Assembly (NCBI GenBank): GCA_022835495.1
Contig: BQOK01000001.1
Span: forward strand, 2,790,001-2,854,000
Direction of reading: 5' to 3'
From: Oscillospiraceae bacterium
Lineage (GTDB): Bacteria; Bacillota; Clostridia; Oscillospirales; Ruminococcaceae
DNA length: 64,000 nucleotides
Part shown: in pieces, positions 17,979 to 27,342 of the stretch
Layout: the number at the start of each line of letters is the position of its first letter
Numbering within the stretch: the stretch's first letter is position 1
The notes under the pieces: generated by a model
The model's input: only the letters and a program-made list of their open reading frames with translations
Databases searched by the model: none
Told to the model about the DNA's origin: nothing
Position numbers and translations under genes: made by a program

Positions 17979-18019
17979 AAAAGCCTTCGCCCCCCGGTTT
18001 TGCGGGGGCGAAGGCTTTT
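17979..18019 (-). terminator. Terminator of the S10-spc-alpha operon
   Basis: A 16-bp perfect stem (17979-17994 with 18004-18019) lies right after rplQ and is followed on the minus strand by TTTTTG. It marks the end of the 16-kb ribosomal protein operon. Confidence 0.93.
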
Positions 18020-18024
18020 ACAGA

Positions 18025-18366
18025 TCAAACCAGCTCGATGATGGCCATCTCGGCGGCGTCGCCGCGGCGGGGGCCAGTTTTCACGATGCGGGTATAGCCG
18101 CCGTTGCGGTCGGCATATTTGGGGCCGTACTCGTCGATCACTTTTTTGGCAACGGTCTCCTTGGTGATATAAGAGTAGACCTGGCGCTTGGCATGCAGAT
18201 CCTCCCGCTTGCCAAGAGTCACCATTTTTTCGGCCATGGAACGCACTTCCTTGGCACGGGTGACGGTGGTCTCGATTTTGCCGTTCTCAAACAGGTAGGT
18301 CACCATGGCGCGCAGCATGGCGTTGCGCTGCTCACTGGTGCGGCCGAGTTTTCTGGTACCGGGCAT
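18025..18366 (-). CDS. rplQ: 50S ribosomal protein L17
   Basis: A 113-residue L17 with the usual start [19 protein letters not shown] and the GGYTRI motif near the C terminus. It binds 23S rRNA near the exit tunnel. It is the last gene of the alpha operon, 25 bp after rpoA, and is followed by the operon terminator. Confidence 0.98.
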   Translation of the reverse strand: MPGTRKLGRTSEQRNAMLRAMVTYLFENGKIETTVTRAKEVRSMAEKMVTLGKREDLHAKRQVYSYITKETVAKKVIDEYGPKYADRNGGYTRIVKTGPRRGDAAEMAIIELV

Positions 18367-18391
18367 CCCGTTTCACTCCTTTGCAGTAAAA

Positions 18392-19348
18392 TTACTCGTC
18401 GTCTTTGGTAAGGGTAAAGCCCAGAGAATCAAGCTTTGCCATGACCTCTTCCAGGCTCTTGCGGCCGAGGTTGCGGACTTTCATCATCTCGTCCTCGGAC
18501 TTATTGATCAAGTCTTCCACGGTATTGATGCCCGCGCGCTTCAGGCAGTTGAAGGAACGCACCGAGAGATCCAGCTCTTCAATGGTCATTTCCAGGGCCT
18601 TTTCCTTGCCCTTGTCGTCCTTCTCCACCATGATCTCGGCGCCCATTGCCTCCTCCGACAGGTTGACGAACAGGTTCAGATGCTCGGTCAGCACGCGTGC
18701 CGCAAGGCTCACGGCTTCCTTGGCATTGATGGTGCCGTCGGTCCACACCTCGATGGTGAGCTTGTCGTAGTCGGTGATCTGGCCAACGCGGGTGTTCTCC
18801 ACCGTGTAGTTGACCTTCAAAACAGGCGTATAGATGCTGTCGATGGGCAGCACATTCAGGTCGTTTTTCTCCTGCATGAGCTGCTTGTTGCGCTCTGCGG
18901 GCACGTAGCCGCGGCCCTTGTCGAAGGTGAGCTCCATCACGAGCTTGCCGCCTTCTTCCAGGGTGGCGATATGCCACTCGGGGTTCAGCACTTCGATCTC
19001 ATCGCTGGGCTTGATGCTGCCAGCAGTAACTTCGCCCTCACCGGCCGCTTCAATGCGAACGGTGACAGGGCCGTCGGCGTAGAGCTTGGCGGCAACGCCC
19101 TTGAGGTTCAGCACGATCTCGGTCACGTCTTCCTTAACGCCCGGAACGGTGCTGAACTCGTGGACCACGCCATCGATCTTTACGCTGGTGACGGCAACGC
19201 CGGGAAGCGACGAAAGCAGGACACGCCGTAAGCTGTTGCCCAAGGTGGTACCAAAACCGCGCTCCAGGGGCTCCACGACGAATTTGCCGTAGCGGCCGTC
19301 CGGCGACAGGCTGGTGGTATCAATTCTGGGGCGTTCGATCTCCATCAT
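18392..19348 (-). CDS. rpoA: RNA polymerase alpha subunit
   Basis: A 318-residue alpha subunit. The N-terminal domain, with [17 protein letters not shown] for dimerisation and assembly, is joined by a linker to the C-terminal domain ([25 protein letters not shown]) that contacts UP elements and activators. AAGGAGGG lies six bases before the ATG. It sits between rpsD and rplQ as in most Firmicutes. A 9-bp GC hairpin (19367-19375 with 19383-19391) lies in the rpsD-rpoA gap. Confidence 0.98.
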   Translation of the reverse strand: MMEIERPRIDTTSLSPDGRYGKFVVEPLERGFGTTLGNSLRRVLLSSLPGVAVTSVKIDGVVHEFSTVPGVKEDVTEIVLNLKGVAAKLYADGPVTVRIEAAGEGEVTAGSIKPSDEIEVLNPEWHIATLEEGGKLVMELTFDKGRGYVPAERNKQLMQEKNDLNVLPIDSIYTPVLKVNYTVENTRVGQITDYDKLTIEVWTDGTINAKEAVSLAARVLTEHLNLFVNLSEEAMGAEIMVEKDDKGKEKALEMTIEELDLSVRSFNCLKRAGINTVEDLINKSEDEMMKVRNLGRKSLEEVMAKLDSLGFTLTKDDE

Positions 19349-19424
19349 AAAAAACCCTCCTTGGTGGGCCGGCCCTGGGGGCGGGCCGGCCTTTAGTGTT
19401 CGCTTTCCCTATGCGCTGAGCTTG

Positions 19425-20051
19425 TTACTTGGAGTACAACTCAACGATCAGGTGCTCGGCCACGTCGAAGTCGATGTCGGCGCGGTCCGGCAGCCGGTCC
19501 ACAATCACGCTCATCTTCTCGGTGTCCTTGGTCATCCAGGAGGGGGTGGGGCGGGAGGCGTTCTTTTCAACGCACTCCTTCAGCTTGCCGCAGTCGGTGG
19601 TCTTGATCTCCACCTTGTCGCCGGCCTTGAGCAGGTAGGAGGGGATGTTCACCAGCTGGCCATTCACGGTGAAGTGGCGGTGCAGCACCAGCTGGCGGGC
19701 CTCCTTGCGGCTCATGGCAAAGCCCGCGCGGTACACCACGTTGTCCAGCCGGCTCTCCAGGATGCGCAGCAGGTTTTCACCGGTGATGCCGCTCTTGCGC
19801 TCGGCCATGTCGAAATAGTGGGCGAACTGGCTCTCCAGCACGCCGTAGTAGCGTTTTGCCTTCTGCTTTGCGCGCAGCTGCAGGCCATACTCGCTGACCT
19901 TCTTGCGCATCTGGTTGGGGCCGTGCTGGCCGGGTACGGTGCTGCGGCGCGCAAACGCGCACTTGTCAGAGTAGCAGCGCTCGCCTTTCAAAAACAGTTT
20001 CTGACCTTCGCGGCGGCACTGACGGCACACTGCGCCTGTATATCTTGCCAT
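19425..20051 (-). CDS. rpsD: 30S ribosomal protein S4
   Basis: A 208-residue S4, a primary 16S rRNA binder and assembly nucleator. The N-terminal half keeps cysteines in CRQC and CYSDKC, the zinc-binding form of S4. The S4 RNA-binding domain follows around residue 95 ([20 protein letters not shown]). In many Firmicutes S4 feeds back on its own mRNA; here the gene stands inside the alpha operon. Confidence 0.98.
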   Translation of the reverse strand: MARYTGAVCRQCRREGQKLFLKGERCYSDKCAFARRSTVPGQHGPNQMRKKVSEYGLQLRAKQKAKRYYGVLESQFAHYFDMAERKSGITGENLLRILESRLDNVVYRAGFAMSRKEARQLVLHRHFTVNGQLVNIPSYLLKAGDKVEIKTTDCGKLKECVEKNASRPTPSWMTKDTEKMSVIVDRLPDRADIDFDVAEHLIVELYSK

Positions 20052-20070
20052 TCTTGTTCCTCCTTAAAAA

Positions 20071-20478
20071 TCAGATGCGGCGGCGCTTCGGGGGGCGGCA
20101 GCCGTTGTGGGGGATGGGGGTCACGTCCTTGATCATGTTGACCTCAAGGCCGGTGGCCTGGAGCGCGCGGATCGCGGCTTCACGGCCGGAACCGGGGCCC
20201 TTTACGTACACTTCCACGCTCTTCATGCCGTGTTCCATCGCGGCCTTGGCTGCGGTCTCAGCGGCGGACTGCGCGGCGTAGGGAGTGCTCTTGCGGGAAC
20301 CACGGAAGTTCAAACCGCCCGAGCTGGCCCAGGAAACGGTGTTGCCCTGCGTGTCGGTGATGGTTACGATGGTATTGTTAAAGGTGCTCTGAATGTGCGC
20401 AGCGCCGCGCTCAATGTTCTTGCGCTCGCGCCGTTTGGTGCGCACGGCACCCTTTTTAGCAGCAGCTTTGGTTGCCAT
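20071..20478 (-). CDS. rpsK: 30S ribosomal protein S11
   Basis: A 135-residue S11 of the platform, with [18 protein letters not shown] and the C-terminal [15 protein letters not shown]. It is 15 bp after rpsM and 19 bp before rpsD. Confidence 0.98.
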   Translation of the reverse strand: MATKAAAKKGAVRTKRRERKNIERGAAHIQSTFNNTIVTITDTQGNTVSWASSGGLNFRGSRKSTPYAAQSAAETAAKAAMEHGMKSVEVYVKGPGSGREAAIRALQATGLEVNMIKDVTPIPHNGCRPPKRRRI

Positions 20479-20493
20479 TTCTGTTCCTCCTCC

Positions 20494-20865
20494 TTACTTC
20501 TTCTTGTTCGCCACGGTGCGCTTCGGGCCCTTGCGGGTACGGGCGTTGGTCTTGGTGCGCTGGCCGCGCACGGGCAAACCCTTGCGATGGCGCACGCCGC
20601 GGTAGCACTGCACCTCCACCAGGCGCTTAATGTCCAGCGCCACGTTGCGGCGCAGATCGCCCTCCACGATGACGTTGTTCTTGTCGATATATTCGCGGAT
20701 CAGGCCTTCCTGCTCGTTGGTCAGGTCTTTTACGCGGGTGTCGGGATCGATCTTGGTACCAGCCAGGATCTTCTTGGCGGTGCTGGGACCGATGCCATAG
20801 ATATAAGTCAGGCCTACTTCCACGCGCTTTTCGCGGGGCAGGTCAACGCCGGCAATACGTGCCAT
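20494..20865 (-). CDS. rpsM: 30S ribosomal protein S13
   Basis: A 123-residue S13 of the 30S head that contacts P-site tRNA and the 50S subunit. Landmarks are [21 protein letters not shown] at the start, [12 protein letters not shown], and a Lys/Arg-rich tail [17 protein letters not shown]. The first gene of the group after rpmJ. Confidence 0.98.
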   Translation of the reverse strand: MARIAGVDLPREKRVEVGLTYIYGIGPSTAKKILAGTKIDPDTRVKDLTNEQEGLIREYIDKNNVIVEGDLRRNVALDIKRLVEVQCYRGVRHRKGLPVRGQRTKTNARTRKGPKRTVANKKK

Positions 20866-20953
20866 AGTTTAAAAACCTCCTAATATACATCCCATGTCCG
20901 TGTCGGGGGCTGCGCCGGGAATCTACGCACTTGCCCCCCAAGCGCTTCGGGTC

Positions 20954-21067
20954 TTAGCCCTGGCGCTGCTTGTGCTTGGGGTTTTCGCAGATGACCATCA
21001 CGCGGCCTTTGCGCTTGATGACCTTGCACTTTTCGCAGATGGGTTTCACGGAAGGTTTGACCTTCAT
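20954..21067 (-). CDS. rpmJ: 50S ribosomal protein L36
   Basis: A 37-residue protein starting [20 protein letters not shown], with the CxxC...C...H zinc ligands of the zinc-containing L36 form (CEKC, then ICENPKHKQ). AGGAGG precedes the ATG. It lies between infA and rpsM as in most Firmicutes. Confidence 0.97.
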   Translation of the reverse strand: MKVKPSVKPICEKCKVIKRKGRVMVICENPKHKQRQG

Positions 21068-21094
21068 GATGATGAACCTCCTTTTGTGTGGCGC

Positions 21095-21313
21095 TTATTT
21101 CGAGCGCCAGGTGATGCGGCCCTTTGTGAGATCATAGGGCGACATTTCCAGTGTGACCTTGTCCCCGGGCAGGATGCGGATGAAATTGGTCCGCAGCTTG
21201 CCGGAGATATGTGCCAGCAACCGATGGCCGTTTGCCAGCTCCACCCGGAAGGTGGCATTGGGCAGGGCTTCTATGACCACGCCCTCAACTTCAATAACGT
21301 CTTCTTTGGACAA
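21095..21313 (-). CDS. infA: Translation initiation factor IF-1
   Basis: A 72-residue single OB-fold factor that binds the 30S A site during initiation. The sequence [19 protein letters not shown] and the end [12 protein letters not shown] are canonical. The start codon is a TTG at 21313: GGAGGG sits six bases upstream and this gives exactly the family length of 72 residues, while upstream in-frame starts add unrelated sequence. Confidence 0.95.
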   Translation of the reverse strand: MSKEDVIEVEGVVIEALPNATFRVELANGHRLLAHISGKLRTNFIRILPGDKVTLEMSPYDLTKGRITWRSK

Positions 21314-21332
21314 GCGCTTCCCTCCTCTGAGA

Positions 21333-21584
21333 TTAAGTGGGGTGAGCCGCGTCAAAGGCGCGGATCGCCTCACTGAGCTGTTTGTCGTTTGCAAGGCTTT
21401 CGCTTTGCAGGACGGTGGCGGTGGGGGCCACATGCCTTATCTTTTTGGGCTTTGGCCGCTCCAGTCTGCGCAGGCTTCCGTCTGCGAGAAAAAGCATCTG
21501 GCCTTCCACGGCCAGCACCGCGAAGGTGCGGGTCTTGTCCCTGCCTGCCCGCGAGCGCACCAGCCGGCCTTTTACAAAGTCCAT
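21333..21584 (-). CDS. KOW-domain RNA-binding protein (L14e/L6e/L27e-like)
   Basis: An 83-residue protein whose first half, [22 protein letters not shown], is a KOW motif as in ribosomal proteins and transcription factors. Such a gene is commonly found between map and infA in Clostridia and is classed with the L14e/L6e/L27e group; its role in translation is not settled. It overlaps the end of map by 13 nt, pointing to translational coupling. Confidence 0.85.
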   Translation of the reverse strand: MDFVKGRLVRSRAGRDKTRTFAVLAVEGQMLFLADGSLRRLERPKPKKIRHVAPTATVLQSESLANDKQLSEAIRAFDAAHPT

Positions 21585-22345
21585 GCTGCACCCTCCCAGG
21601 CTTTGGTCAGGACCTCGGGCCCTGCGGCGGTAATGGCGACCGTGTGCTCAAAATGAGCGGAAAGGCCGCCGTCCGCCGTGCGAACCGTCCATCCATCGGC
21701 GTCGGTTTTCACCGTGTAGTGTTTCTGATTGACCATCGGTTCAATGGCCAGGGTCATCCCGCTCACCAGCCGCGGGCCGCGCCCTGCGGCGCCGAAATTC
21801 GGCACCTCCGGGTCCTCGTGAAGCTCTTTGCCCACGCCGTGGCCCACAAAGCTGCGAACAACAGAAAAACCGTTTTCCTCCACATAGGCCTGCACAGCGT
21901 GGCTGATATCGCCCACCCGCGCGCCGCACACCGCGGCCCGAATGCCGCAGTGCAGGCTTTCGCGGGTGACCTCCAGCAGCCGCTGGGCCTCAAGGTCCAG
22001 CTTGCCGCACCCAAAGGTGCAGGCGTTGTCGCCGTTAAAGCCACCCCAGGCAGCCCCTGTGTCGATGCTCACGATATCGCCGGGCCGGATCACCTTTTTT
22101 TTGCTGGGGATGCCGTGGATCACCTCGTCGTTCACGCTGATGCACGCGGTGCCCGGGAACCCGTACAGGCCCTTGAAGTTGGGCCTGGCGCCCTGCCCTT
22201 TGATAAAGTCGAAAATGATCTTGTCGATCTCGGCGGTGGTAATCCCCGCCTCGATCGCGCCGCCGCCGAGCCGCAGCGCCTCGGCGCTGATCTCGCAGGC
22301 GCGGCGCATTGCTGTGAGCTCCTTGGCATTTTTGATCTGGATCAC
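21572..22345 (-). CDS. map: Type I methionine aminopeptidase
   Basis: A 257-residue dimetal enzyme that removes the initiator Met from new proteins. The five metal ligands are all visible: Asp in DIVSIDTGA, Asp in FNGDNA, His in FVGHGVGKELHE, Glu in LAIEPM and Glu in FEHTVAIT. It follows adk by 4 bp within the spc part of the operon. Confidence 0.96.
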   Translation of the reverse strand: MIQIKNAKELTAMRRACEISAEALRLGGGAIEAGITTAEIDKIIFDFIKGQGARPNFKGLYGFPGTACISVNDEVIHGIPSKKKVIRPGDIVSIDTGAAWGGFNGDNACTFGCGKLDLEAQRLLEVTRESLHCGIRAAVCGARVGDISHAVQAYVEENGFSVVRSFVGHGVGKELHEDPEVPNFGAAGRGPRLVSGMTLAIEPMVNQKHYTVKTDADGWTVRTADGGLSAHFEHTVAITAAGPEVLTKAWEGAAWTL

Positions 22346-22349
22346 GCGC

Positions 22350-22982
22350 TCAAGCCTCCAATGCCTTCAACAGCAGCGCGGTGGTATCGGCGATGTCGTC
22401 CTGGCCTTCCACCACCACCAGCTTACCCCGCTGGCGATAAAACTCGATCAGCGGTTCGGTGAGCTCGTGATAGGTGCGCAGCCGGTCCCTCACCGTTTCA
22501 GGCTCGTCGTCCTTGCGGGCGATCAGCGCGCCGCCGCACCGGTCGCAGCGGTCCGGCTCGCGGCTGGGCTTGTGCTCCACATGGTAGGAAGCCCCGCACG
22601 CCGAGCAGACCCGCCGGCCGGAAAGGCGTTTCATGATCACCTCGTCCGCCACCTCAAGATCCACCACCTTGTCGATGACCACCCCCATCTGCTCCAGCGC
22701 CTCGGCCTGGGCCACCGTGCGGGGCACGCCGTCCAGGATAAAGCCGCCGGCACAGTCGGGCTCGGTCAGCCGCTCTTTGATGATGCCGATGATGACGGGG
22801 TCGGGGACAAGCGAGCCGTTTTCGATGTATTCCTTGGCTTTCAAGCCCATTTCAGTTCCGTTTTTTACTGCGGCGCGCAGGATATTCCCGGTGCTGATGG
22901 CCGGAATGTTCAGCTTGTCGCAAACCACTTCCGCCTGGGTCCCTTTGCCGGCGCCCGGAGCGCCCAACAGGATCAGATTCAT
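22350..22982 (-). CDS. adk: Adenylate kinase, zinc-lid type
   Basis: A 210-residue adenylate kinase (ATP + AMP = 2 ADP). The P-loop is GAPGAGKGTQ at residue 7, and FILDGVPRT is the AMP/ATP contact. The lid holds CSAC and CDRC, four cysteines that bind structural zinc as in other Gram-positive enzymes. It lies between secY and map. Confidence 0.97.
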   Translation of the reverse strand: MNLILLGAPGAGKGTQAEVVCDKLNIPAISTGNILRAAVKNGTEMGLKAKEYIENGSLVPDPVIIGIIKERLTEPDCAGGFILDGVPRTVAQAEALEQMGVVIDKVVDLEVADEVIMKRLSGRRVCSACGASYHVEHKPSREPDRCDRCGGALIARKDDEPETVRDRLRTYHELTEPLIEFYRQRGKLVVVEGQDDIADTTALLLKALEA

Positions 22983-23026
22983 GCTCGTTTGTCCCCTTTC
23001 CTTTTGTCAAGATGGGGGTTCCCTGT

Positions 23027-24331
23027 TTATTCCAGGAAGCCCTTGTGATGGCGCATCAGCATATAGCTTTCCATGCTGCGGCCAGTATCCAGGGCCACGC
23101 CCACAACGATCAGCAGGCTCGTGCCGCCCAGCTGGATGTTCGTGCCGGTCACATTGCCCAGAATGATGGGCAGAATGGCCACGACGCCCAGGAACATCGC
23201 CCCGATAAAGGTGATCTTGGACAGGCTCTTGGTAATGAAGTCGCTGGTGGGCTTGCCCGGCCGGATGCCGGGGATCGCGCCGTTGTTTTTGCGCAGATTG
23301 TTGGCGATTTCCACGGGGTTATACTGGATCGCCACATAGAAATAGTTGAACGCAACGATCAGCAGCAGGTAGATCACGGCGTACAAAAAGCTCCGGTAGT
23401 TGAACACCTGGAAAAAGGATGCCCAGAACGGGTGCGCCGCCGCGTCAAAGTTGATAAAGCTGCCGATCATGTTGGGGATGCTGACCAGCGCGCTGGCAAA
23501 AATGATGGGCATAACGCCACTCATGTTCACCTTCAGGGGAATGTGGCTGGCCTGGCCGCCGTACATCTTGCGGCCCACCACCCGTTTTGCGTACTGCACC
23601 GGGATGCGGCGCTCGGCATTGGTCAGAATGACCACGAACACCACCACCACCAGCGCCAGCACCAGGAACAGGGGCAGGAACGCGTAGATCTGGGGCTCGC
23701 CGGAAGCCGCCCGGGTCAGCAGGCTCTTCACGGCGGTGATCACGCTGCTCCAGCGGGAGATAATGCCCGCAAAGATCAGCAGCGACACGCCGTTGCCGAT
23801 GCCCTTGGCGTCGATCTGCTCGCCCAGCCAGGTAATGAACTGCGCGCCTGCGGTAAAGGTCAGCACAATGACCACCGCCGCAAACCAGCCCTGCCAGCCG
23901 GTGGTGTAAGCAACCGCGCCGTAGTTGTTGCGGATGATGAGGTAGTAGCCGATGGCCATGGCCAGGGCAATGCCGCCGCCCACATAGCGGGTGATGCGGG
24001 TCAGCTTGCGCCGGCCGTCCTCGCCCTCCTTGGACAGGCGCTCCAGTGCCGGAATGGCCACGGTGAGCAGCTGCATGATGATGGAGGCGTTGATGTAGGG
24101 ACCAACGCCCAAAGCAAAGATGGCGCACTGGCTGAGCGCGCCGCCGCTCATCATGTTCAGGTAATCCAGCATGTTGCCGGTCCCGGAAGCGAACAGGGTG
24201 AGCGCATCCGCATTGATGTAGGGCACGGTGATAACGCAGCCCAGACGGAAAATAACGATGACCATCAGGGTGTACAGGATCTTCTTACGCAGTTCGGGGA
24301 TCTTCCACGCATTGCGGAATGTATCGAACAC
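23027..24331 (-). CDS. secY: Protein translocase subunit SecY
   Basis: A 434-residue, ten-span channel subunit of the Sec translocon. Landmarks are GVGPYINASIIMQLL in the plug/TM2 region and KNNGAIPGIRPGKPT in the cytoplasmic loop that meets SecA and the ribosome. The start is GTG at 24331, one base after the rplO stop, with its AGAGGTG site inside the end of rplO, so the two are translationally coupled. Confidence 0.97.
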   Translation of the reverse strand: MFDTFRNAWKIPELRKKILYTLMVIVIFRLGCVITVPYINADALTLFASGTGNMLDYLNMMSGGALSQCAIFALGVGPYINASIIMQLLTVAIPALERLSKEGEDGRRKLTRITRYVGGGIALAMAIGYYLIIRNNYGAVAYTTGWQGWFAAVVIVLTFTAGAQFITWLGEQIDAKGIGNGVSLLIFAGIISRWSSVITAVKSLLTRAASGEPQIYAFLPLFLVLALVVVVFVVILTNAERRIPVQYAKRVVGRKMYGGQASHIPLKVNMSGVMPIIFASALVSIPNMIGSFINFDAAAHPFWASFFQVFNYRSFLYAVIYLLLIVAFNYFYVAIQYNPVEIANNLRKNNGAIPGIRPGKPTSDFITKSLSKITFIGAMFLGVVAILPIILGNVTGTNIQLGGTSLLIVVGVALDTGRSMESYMLMRHHKGFLE

Positions 24332-24332
24332 C

Positions 24333-24773
24333 TTAGATCACCTCTGCCTTTCCGCCCGCCTTTTCGATTTTCTCTTTGGCGGAAGCAGTAAAGGCGGCCA
24401 CCTGCACGGTCAGGGCTTTGGTCAGCTCGCCGTTGCCCAGGACCTTCACGCCGTCCAGGCTTTTTTTGATCAGACCGGCCTCGACCAGGGCCTTGGTATC
24501 CACCACTGCGCCGGCCTCGAACCTTGCCTCCAGGTCGCTCACCTTAACGGTAGCATACTCGGTGGCGAAAATGTTGTTGAAACCGCGCTTGGGCAGGCGG
24601 CGCTGAAGGGGCATCTGGCCGCCTTCGAACCCGGCCTTTTTCACGCCCGAACGCGCTTTCTGGCCCTTGTGGCCGTAACCGGCGGTCTTGCCGTTTCCGC
24701 TGCCGTGGCCGCGGCCCTTGCGTTTCGCAGCGGTGGTAGAACCCTCTGCGGGCTTTAATTCATGAAGCTTCAA
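24333..24773 (-). CDS. rplO: 50S ribosomal protein L15
   Basis: A 146-residue L15 with [12 protein letters not shown] at the start, the basic [21 protein letters not shown] loop that binds 23S rRNA and [18 protein letters not shown]. Next to rpmD and secY, as usual. Confidence 0.98.
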   Translation of the reverse strand: MKLHELKPAEGSTTAAKRKGRGHGSGNGKTAGYGHKGQKARSGVKKAGFEGGQMPLQRRLPKRGFNNIFATEYATVKVSDLEARFEAGAVVDTKALVEAGLIKKSLDGVKVLGNGELTKALTVQVAAFTASAKEKIEKAGGKAEVI

Positions 24774-24794
24774 TGTGCTTGCACCTCCTTGCTG

Positions 24795-25229
24795 TTACGC
24801 TTTGGTGACCACGACCATGTGGCTGATTTTAGCGATCTTGCCGCTGGTGGGGGCGTTGTCCGGCTGAACGGAAACGTCGCCAATGCGGCTCAGGCCAAGG
24901 CTCTTCGCGGTAGCGATCTGCTTTACGCTGCGGCCCGACAGGCTCTTGACCAGTTTGATGGTCAAAACGCCGTCGGCCTTTGCCTTGGGAGCGGCGGCCT
25001 TCTTGGGGGCAGCTTCGCCCTCGGCCTTTTTGGCCGCGCTCTTTTTGGGAGCGGCCTCGCCCTCGGCCTTTTTAGCCGCAGGCTTTTTGGCGGCGGGCTT
25101 CTTCGCAGCAGCCTTTTCGCCGTCCGCCGCCTTTTTAGCGGCGGGCTTTTTGGCGGCGGGCTTTTTAGCCGCAGCCTTTTCCTCGGTGGCAGCCTCGGCG
25201 GCCGCGACCTTCTTTTCGGTTTCTGCCAT
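24795..25229 (-). CDS. rpmD: 50S ribosomal protein L30 with long Lys/Ala/Pro-rich N-terminal extension
   Basis: A 144-residue protein. Only the last 60 residues or so (VLTIKLVKSLSGRSVKQIA onward) are L30, whose normal length is near 60. The first 85 residues are built from repeats of AAKKPAAKKPAAKK and AEGEAAPKK, a low-complexity basic tail like those of histone H1 and bacterial H1-like proteins. The ATG is supported by AGGAGG upstream and by the short gap to rpsE; a start just before the L30 domain has no binding site in view. The extension is predicted disordered and nucleic-acid binding. The codons are in-frame with no sign of frameshift. Confidence 0.93.
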   Translation of the reverse strand: MAETEKKVAAAEAATEEKAAAKKPAAKKPAAKKAADGEKAAAKKPAAKKPAAKKAEGEAAPKKSAAKKAEGEAAPKKAAAPKAKADGVLTIKLVKSLSGRSVKQIATAKSLGLSRIGDVSVQPDNAPTSGKIAKISHMVVVTKA

Positions 25230-25243
25230 GATCAGCTACCTCC

Positions 25244-25747
25244 TTAACCTAAGATTTCCTTCACGGTCTTGCCGCGCTTGGCAGCCACTTCCTCGGCGCT
25301 GACCAGGCTGCACAGGCCGTTGAAGGTGGCGGTGACCACGTTGCAGGGGTTGTTGGAGCGCAGGCACTTGGTACGGATGTCCTTAATGCCGGCGGCTTCC
25401 AGCACCGCACGCACGGGGCCGCCGGCGATCACGCCGGTACCGGGGGCCGCGGGGCGCATCAGAATGCGGCCCGCGCCGAACTCGCCCACGATCTCGTGGG
25501 GAATGGTGGTGCCCCGCATGGCGATCTTGTGCATGTTCTTTTTGGCGTTCTCGATGCCCTTGCGGATCGCCTCGGGAACCTCGCCCGCCTTGCCCATGCC
25601 AAAACCGATGGTGCCCTTGCCGTCACCCACGACAACCAGAGCGCTGAACTTCATCACGCGGCCGCCCTTAACGGTTTTGGATACGCGGTTGATGGCGACG
25701 ACCTTCTCGATCATGCCGTCGTCCACTTCACGATTTCTTCTTTCCAT
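25244..25747 (-). CDS. rpsE: 30S ribosomal protein S5
   Basis: A 167-residue S5, important for decoding fidelity. It has the double-stranded RNA-binding part [21 protein letters not shown] and the [16 protein letters not shown] segment. A short gap separates it from rplR and from the L30 gene. Confidence 0.98.
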   Translation of the reverse strand: MERRNREVDDGMIEKVVAINRVSKTVKGGRVMKFSALVVVGDGKGTIGFGMGKAGEVPEAIRKGIENAKKNMHKIAMRGTTIPHEIVGEFGAGRILMRPAAPGTGVIAGGPVRAVLEAAGIKDIRTKCLRSNNPCNVVTATFNGLCSLVSAEEVAAKRGKTVKEILG

Positions 25748-25761
25748 GTGTATCCTCCTCC

Positions 25762-26121
25762 TTACAGCTCCAGGCCGCCCTCGCGGGCGCCCTCGGCCAA
25801 AGCTTTCACGCGGCCGTGATAAACAAAGCCACCGCGGTCGAATACGACCGTCTTGATGCCCTTCTCCAGGGCCTTCTCGGCAATCATTTTGCCCACCTTG
25901 CCGGCAGCCTCAATGTTGCCGCCAAAGCCCTCAAAGCCTTTTTCCATGCTGGAGGCGCTGACCAGGGTCACGCCGGCCACATCATCAATGATCTGGGCAT
26001 AGATATGCTTGGAGGAGCGGAACACGTCCAGGCGGGGGCGCTCAGCGGTGCCGCTGATCTTGCCGCGCACACGGCGATGACGACGAAGCCGGGCTTCGTT
26101 CTTGTCAGGTTTATTGACCAT
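25762..26121 (-). CDS. rplR: 50S ribosomal protein L18
   Basis: A 119-residue 5S rRNA-binding protein, with [21 protein letters not shown] near the N terminus and [20 protein letters not shown] at the C terminus. Confidence 0.98.
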   Translation of the reverse strand: MVNKPDKNEARLRRHRRVRGKISGTAERPRLDVFRSSKHIYAQIIDDVAGVTLVSASSMEKGFEGFGGNIEAAGKVGKMIAEKALEKGIKTVVFDRGGFVYHGRVKALAEGAREGGLEL

Positions 26122-26139
26122 TGTCTTTCACTCCTTACC

Positions 26140-26682
26140 TTATTTGCCTTTGCCGGCCTTGCCCTCTTTGCGGATGATGTGCTCACCAGCATAGCGGATG
26201 CCCTTGCCCTTGTAGGGTTCGGGGGGGCGCTTCTCGCGGACTTCAGCCGCGAACTGGCCGACCTTCTGCTTGTCGATGCCCTTGATGATGATGGTGTTGG
26301 CGTCGGGAGCTTCGATCTTGATCTCGTCGGTCTCGTCCACGATCACCTGGTGGGAAAAGCCCAGGTTCATCACCAGGCTCTTGCCCTGCTTAGCCACACG
26401 GTAGCCCACGCCCTGCACTTCCAGCTTTTTCTCAAAGCCGTTCACAACGCCCTCCACCATATTGCTGATGTTGGTGCGGGTCAGGCCGTGCAGGCTGCGG
26501 GCCTCTTTCTCGTCATTGGGGCGGGTCACCAGCACTTCACCACCCTCGATCTTCACGATCATCATGGGGTGGATCTTGGAATTCAGGGTGCCCTTGGGGC
26601 CCTTCACGGTCACGACGTTATCCTTTATGGTAACTTCGACGCCCGCAGGAATGACGATGGGTTTTCTTCCAATTCTCGACAT
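26140..26682 (-). CDS. rplF: 50S ribosomal protein L6
   Basis: A 180-residue L6 with two similar alpha/beta domains, starting MSRIGRKPIVIPAGVEV and ending with the EPYKGKGIRYAGEHIIRKEGK motif that binds 23S rRNA near the factor site. Confidence 0.98.
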   Translation of the reverse strand: MSRIGRKPIVIPAGVEVTIKDNVVTVKGPKGTLNSKIHPMMIVKIEGGEVLVTRPNDEKEARSLHGLTRTNISNMVEGVVNGFEKKLEVQGVGYRVAKQGKSLVMNLGFSHQVIVDETDEIKIEAPDANTIIIKGIDKQKVGQFAAEVREKRPPEPYKGKGIRYAGEHIIRKEGKAGKGK

Positions 26683-26700
26683 TGTCTTTTTGCCCCTTTC

Positions 26701-27099
26701 TTACCACACAAAGGCGAGCACTTCGCCGCCCACGTGAGCGGCACGAGCGGCCTTGTCGGTCATAACGCCCTGCGAGGTGGAAATGATCGCGGTGCCCAGG
26801 CCCTTCATGACCTTGGGCATGTCTTCGCAGTTGGTGTAGATGCGCAGGCCGGGCTTGGAAACGCGCCGCAGGCCGGCCAGGACCGGCGCGCCGTTCTCCT
26901 GATATTTCAGGGTCAGGCGCAGGGTGCCCTGCTTGTTGTCTTCGATCGACTGCACACTCTTGATGTAGCCCTCGTCAACCAGGATCTGGCAAACCGCCTT
27001 CTTCAGGTTGGAAGCGGGAACGTCTACAGAAGGGTGTTTGGCAGTGCTGGCATTGCGGATGCGGGTAAGCAGGTCCGCGATAGGATCGGTGATTTGCAT
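26701..27099 (-). CDS. rpsH: 30S ribosomal protein S8
   Basis: A 132-residue S8, a primary 16S rRNA binder, with DPIADLLTRIRNA at the N terminus and STSQGVMTDKAAR near the C terminus. Confidence 0.98.
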   Translation of the reverse strand: MQITDPIADLLTRIRNASTAKHPSVDVPASNLKKAVCQILVDEGYIKSVQSIEDNKQGTLRLTLKYQENGAPVLAGLRRVSKPGLRIYTNCEDMPKVMKGLGTAIISTSQGVMTDKAARAAHVGGEVLAFVW

Positions 27100-27142
27100 G
27101 CCACTAACCTCCTTTTAAGGTTCTTCGTTGTTGTTCTGCGGT

Positions 27143-27328
27143 TTACCAGGATGCCTTCTTCACGCCGGGGATCTCGCCCTTATAGGCCAGTTCACGGAAG
27201 CAGATACGGCACACACCGTACTTGCGCAGGTAGGCGTGGGGGCGGCCGCAGATCTTGCAGCGGTTGTAGCCGCGGGTAGAGAACTTGGGCTCCTGCTGCT
27301 GCTTGATCTTCATAGAAGTCTTTGCCAA
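27143..27328 (-). CDS. rpsZ: 30S ribosomal protein S14 type Z
   Basis: A 61-residue zinc-ribbon S14 (CKICGRPH...CRICF), the form found in Firmicutes. The start is TTG at 27328, with GGGAGGG seven bases upstream; the sequence [18 protein letters not shown] then aligns with the family start. Confidence 0.96.
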   Translation of the reverse strand: MAKTSMKIKQQQEPKFSTRGYNRCKICGRPHAYLRKYGVCRICFRELAYKGEIPGVKKASW

Positions 27329-27342
27329 AGTCGTACCCTCCC

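Noticed and set aside
24987-25190. Short tandem repeats resembling a CRISPR or satellite array
   Set aside because: They encode the in-frame Lys/Ala/Pro repeats of the L30 extension, and there are no spacer units of even length. No CRISPR array was seen anywhere in the window.
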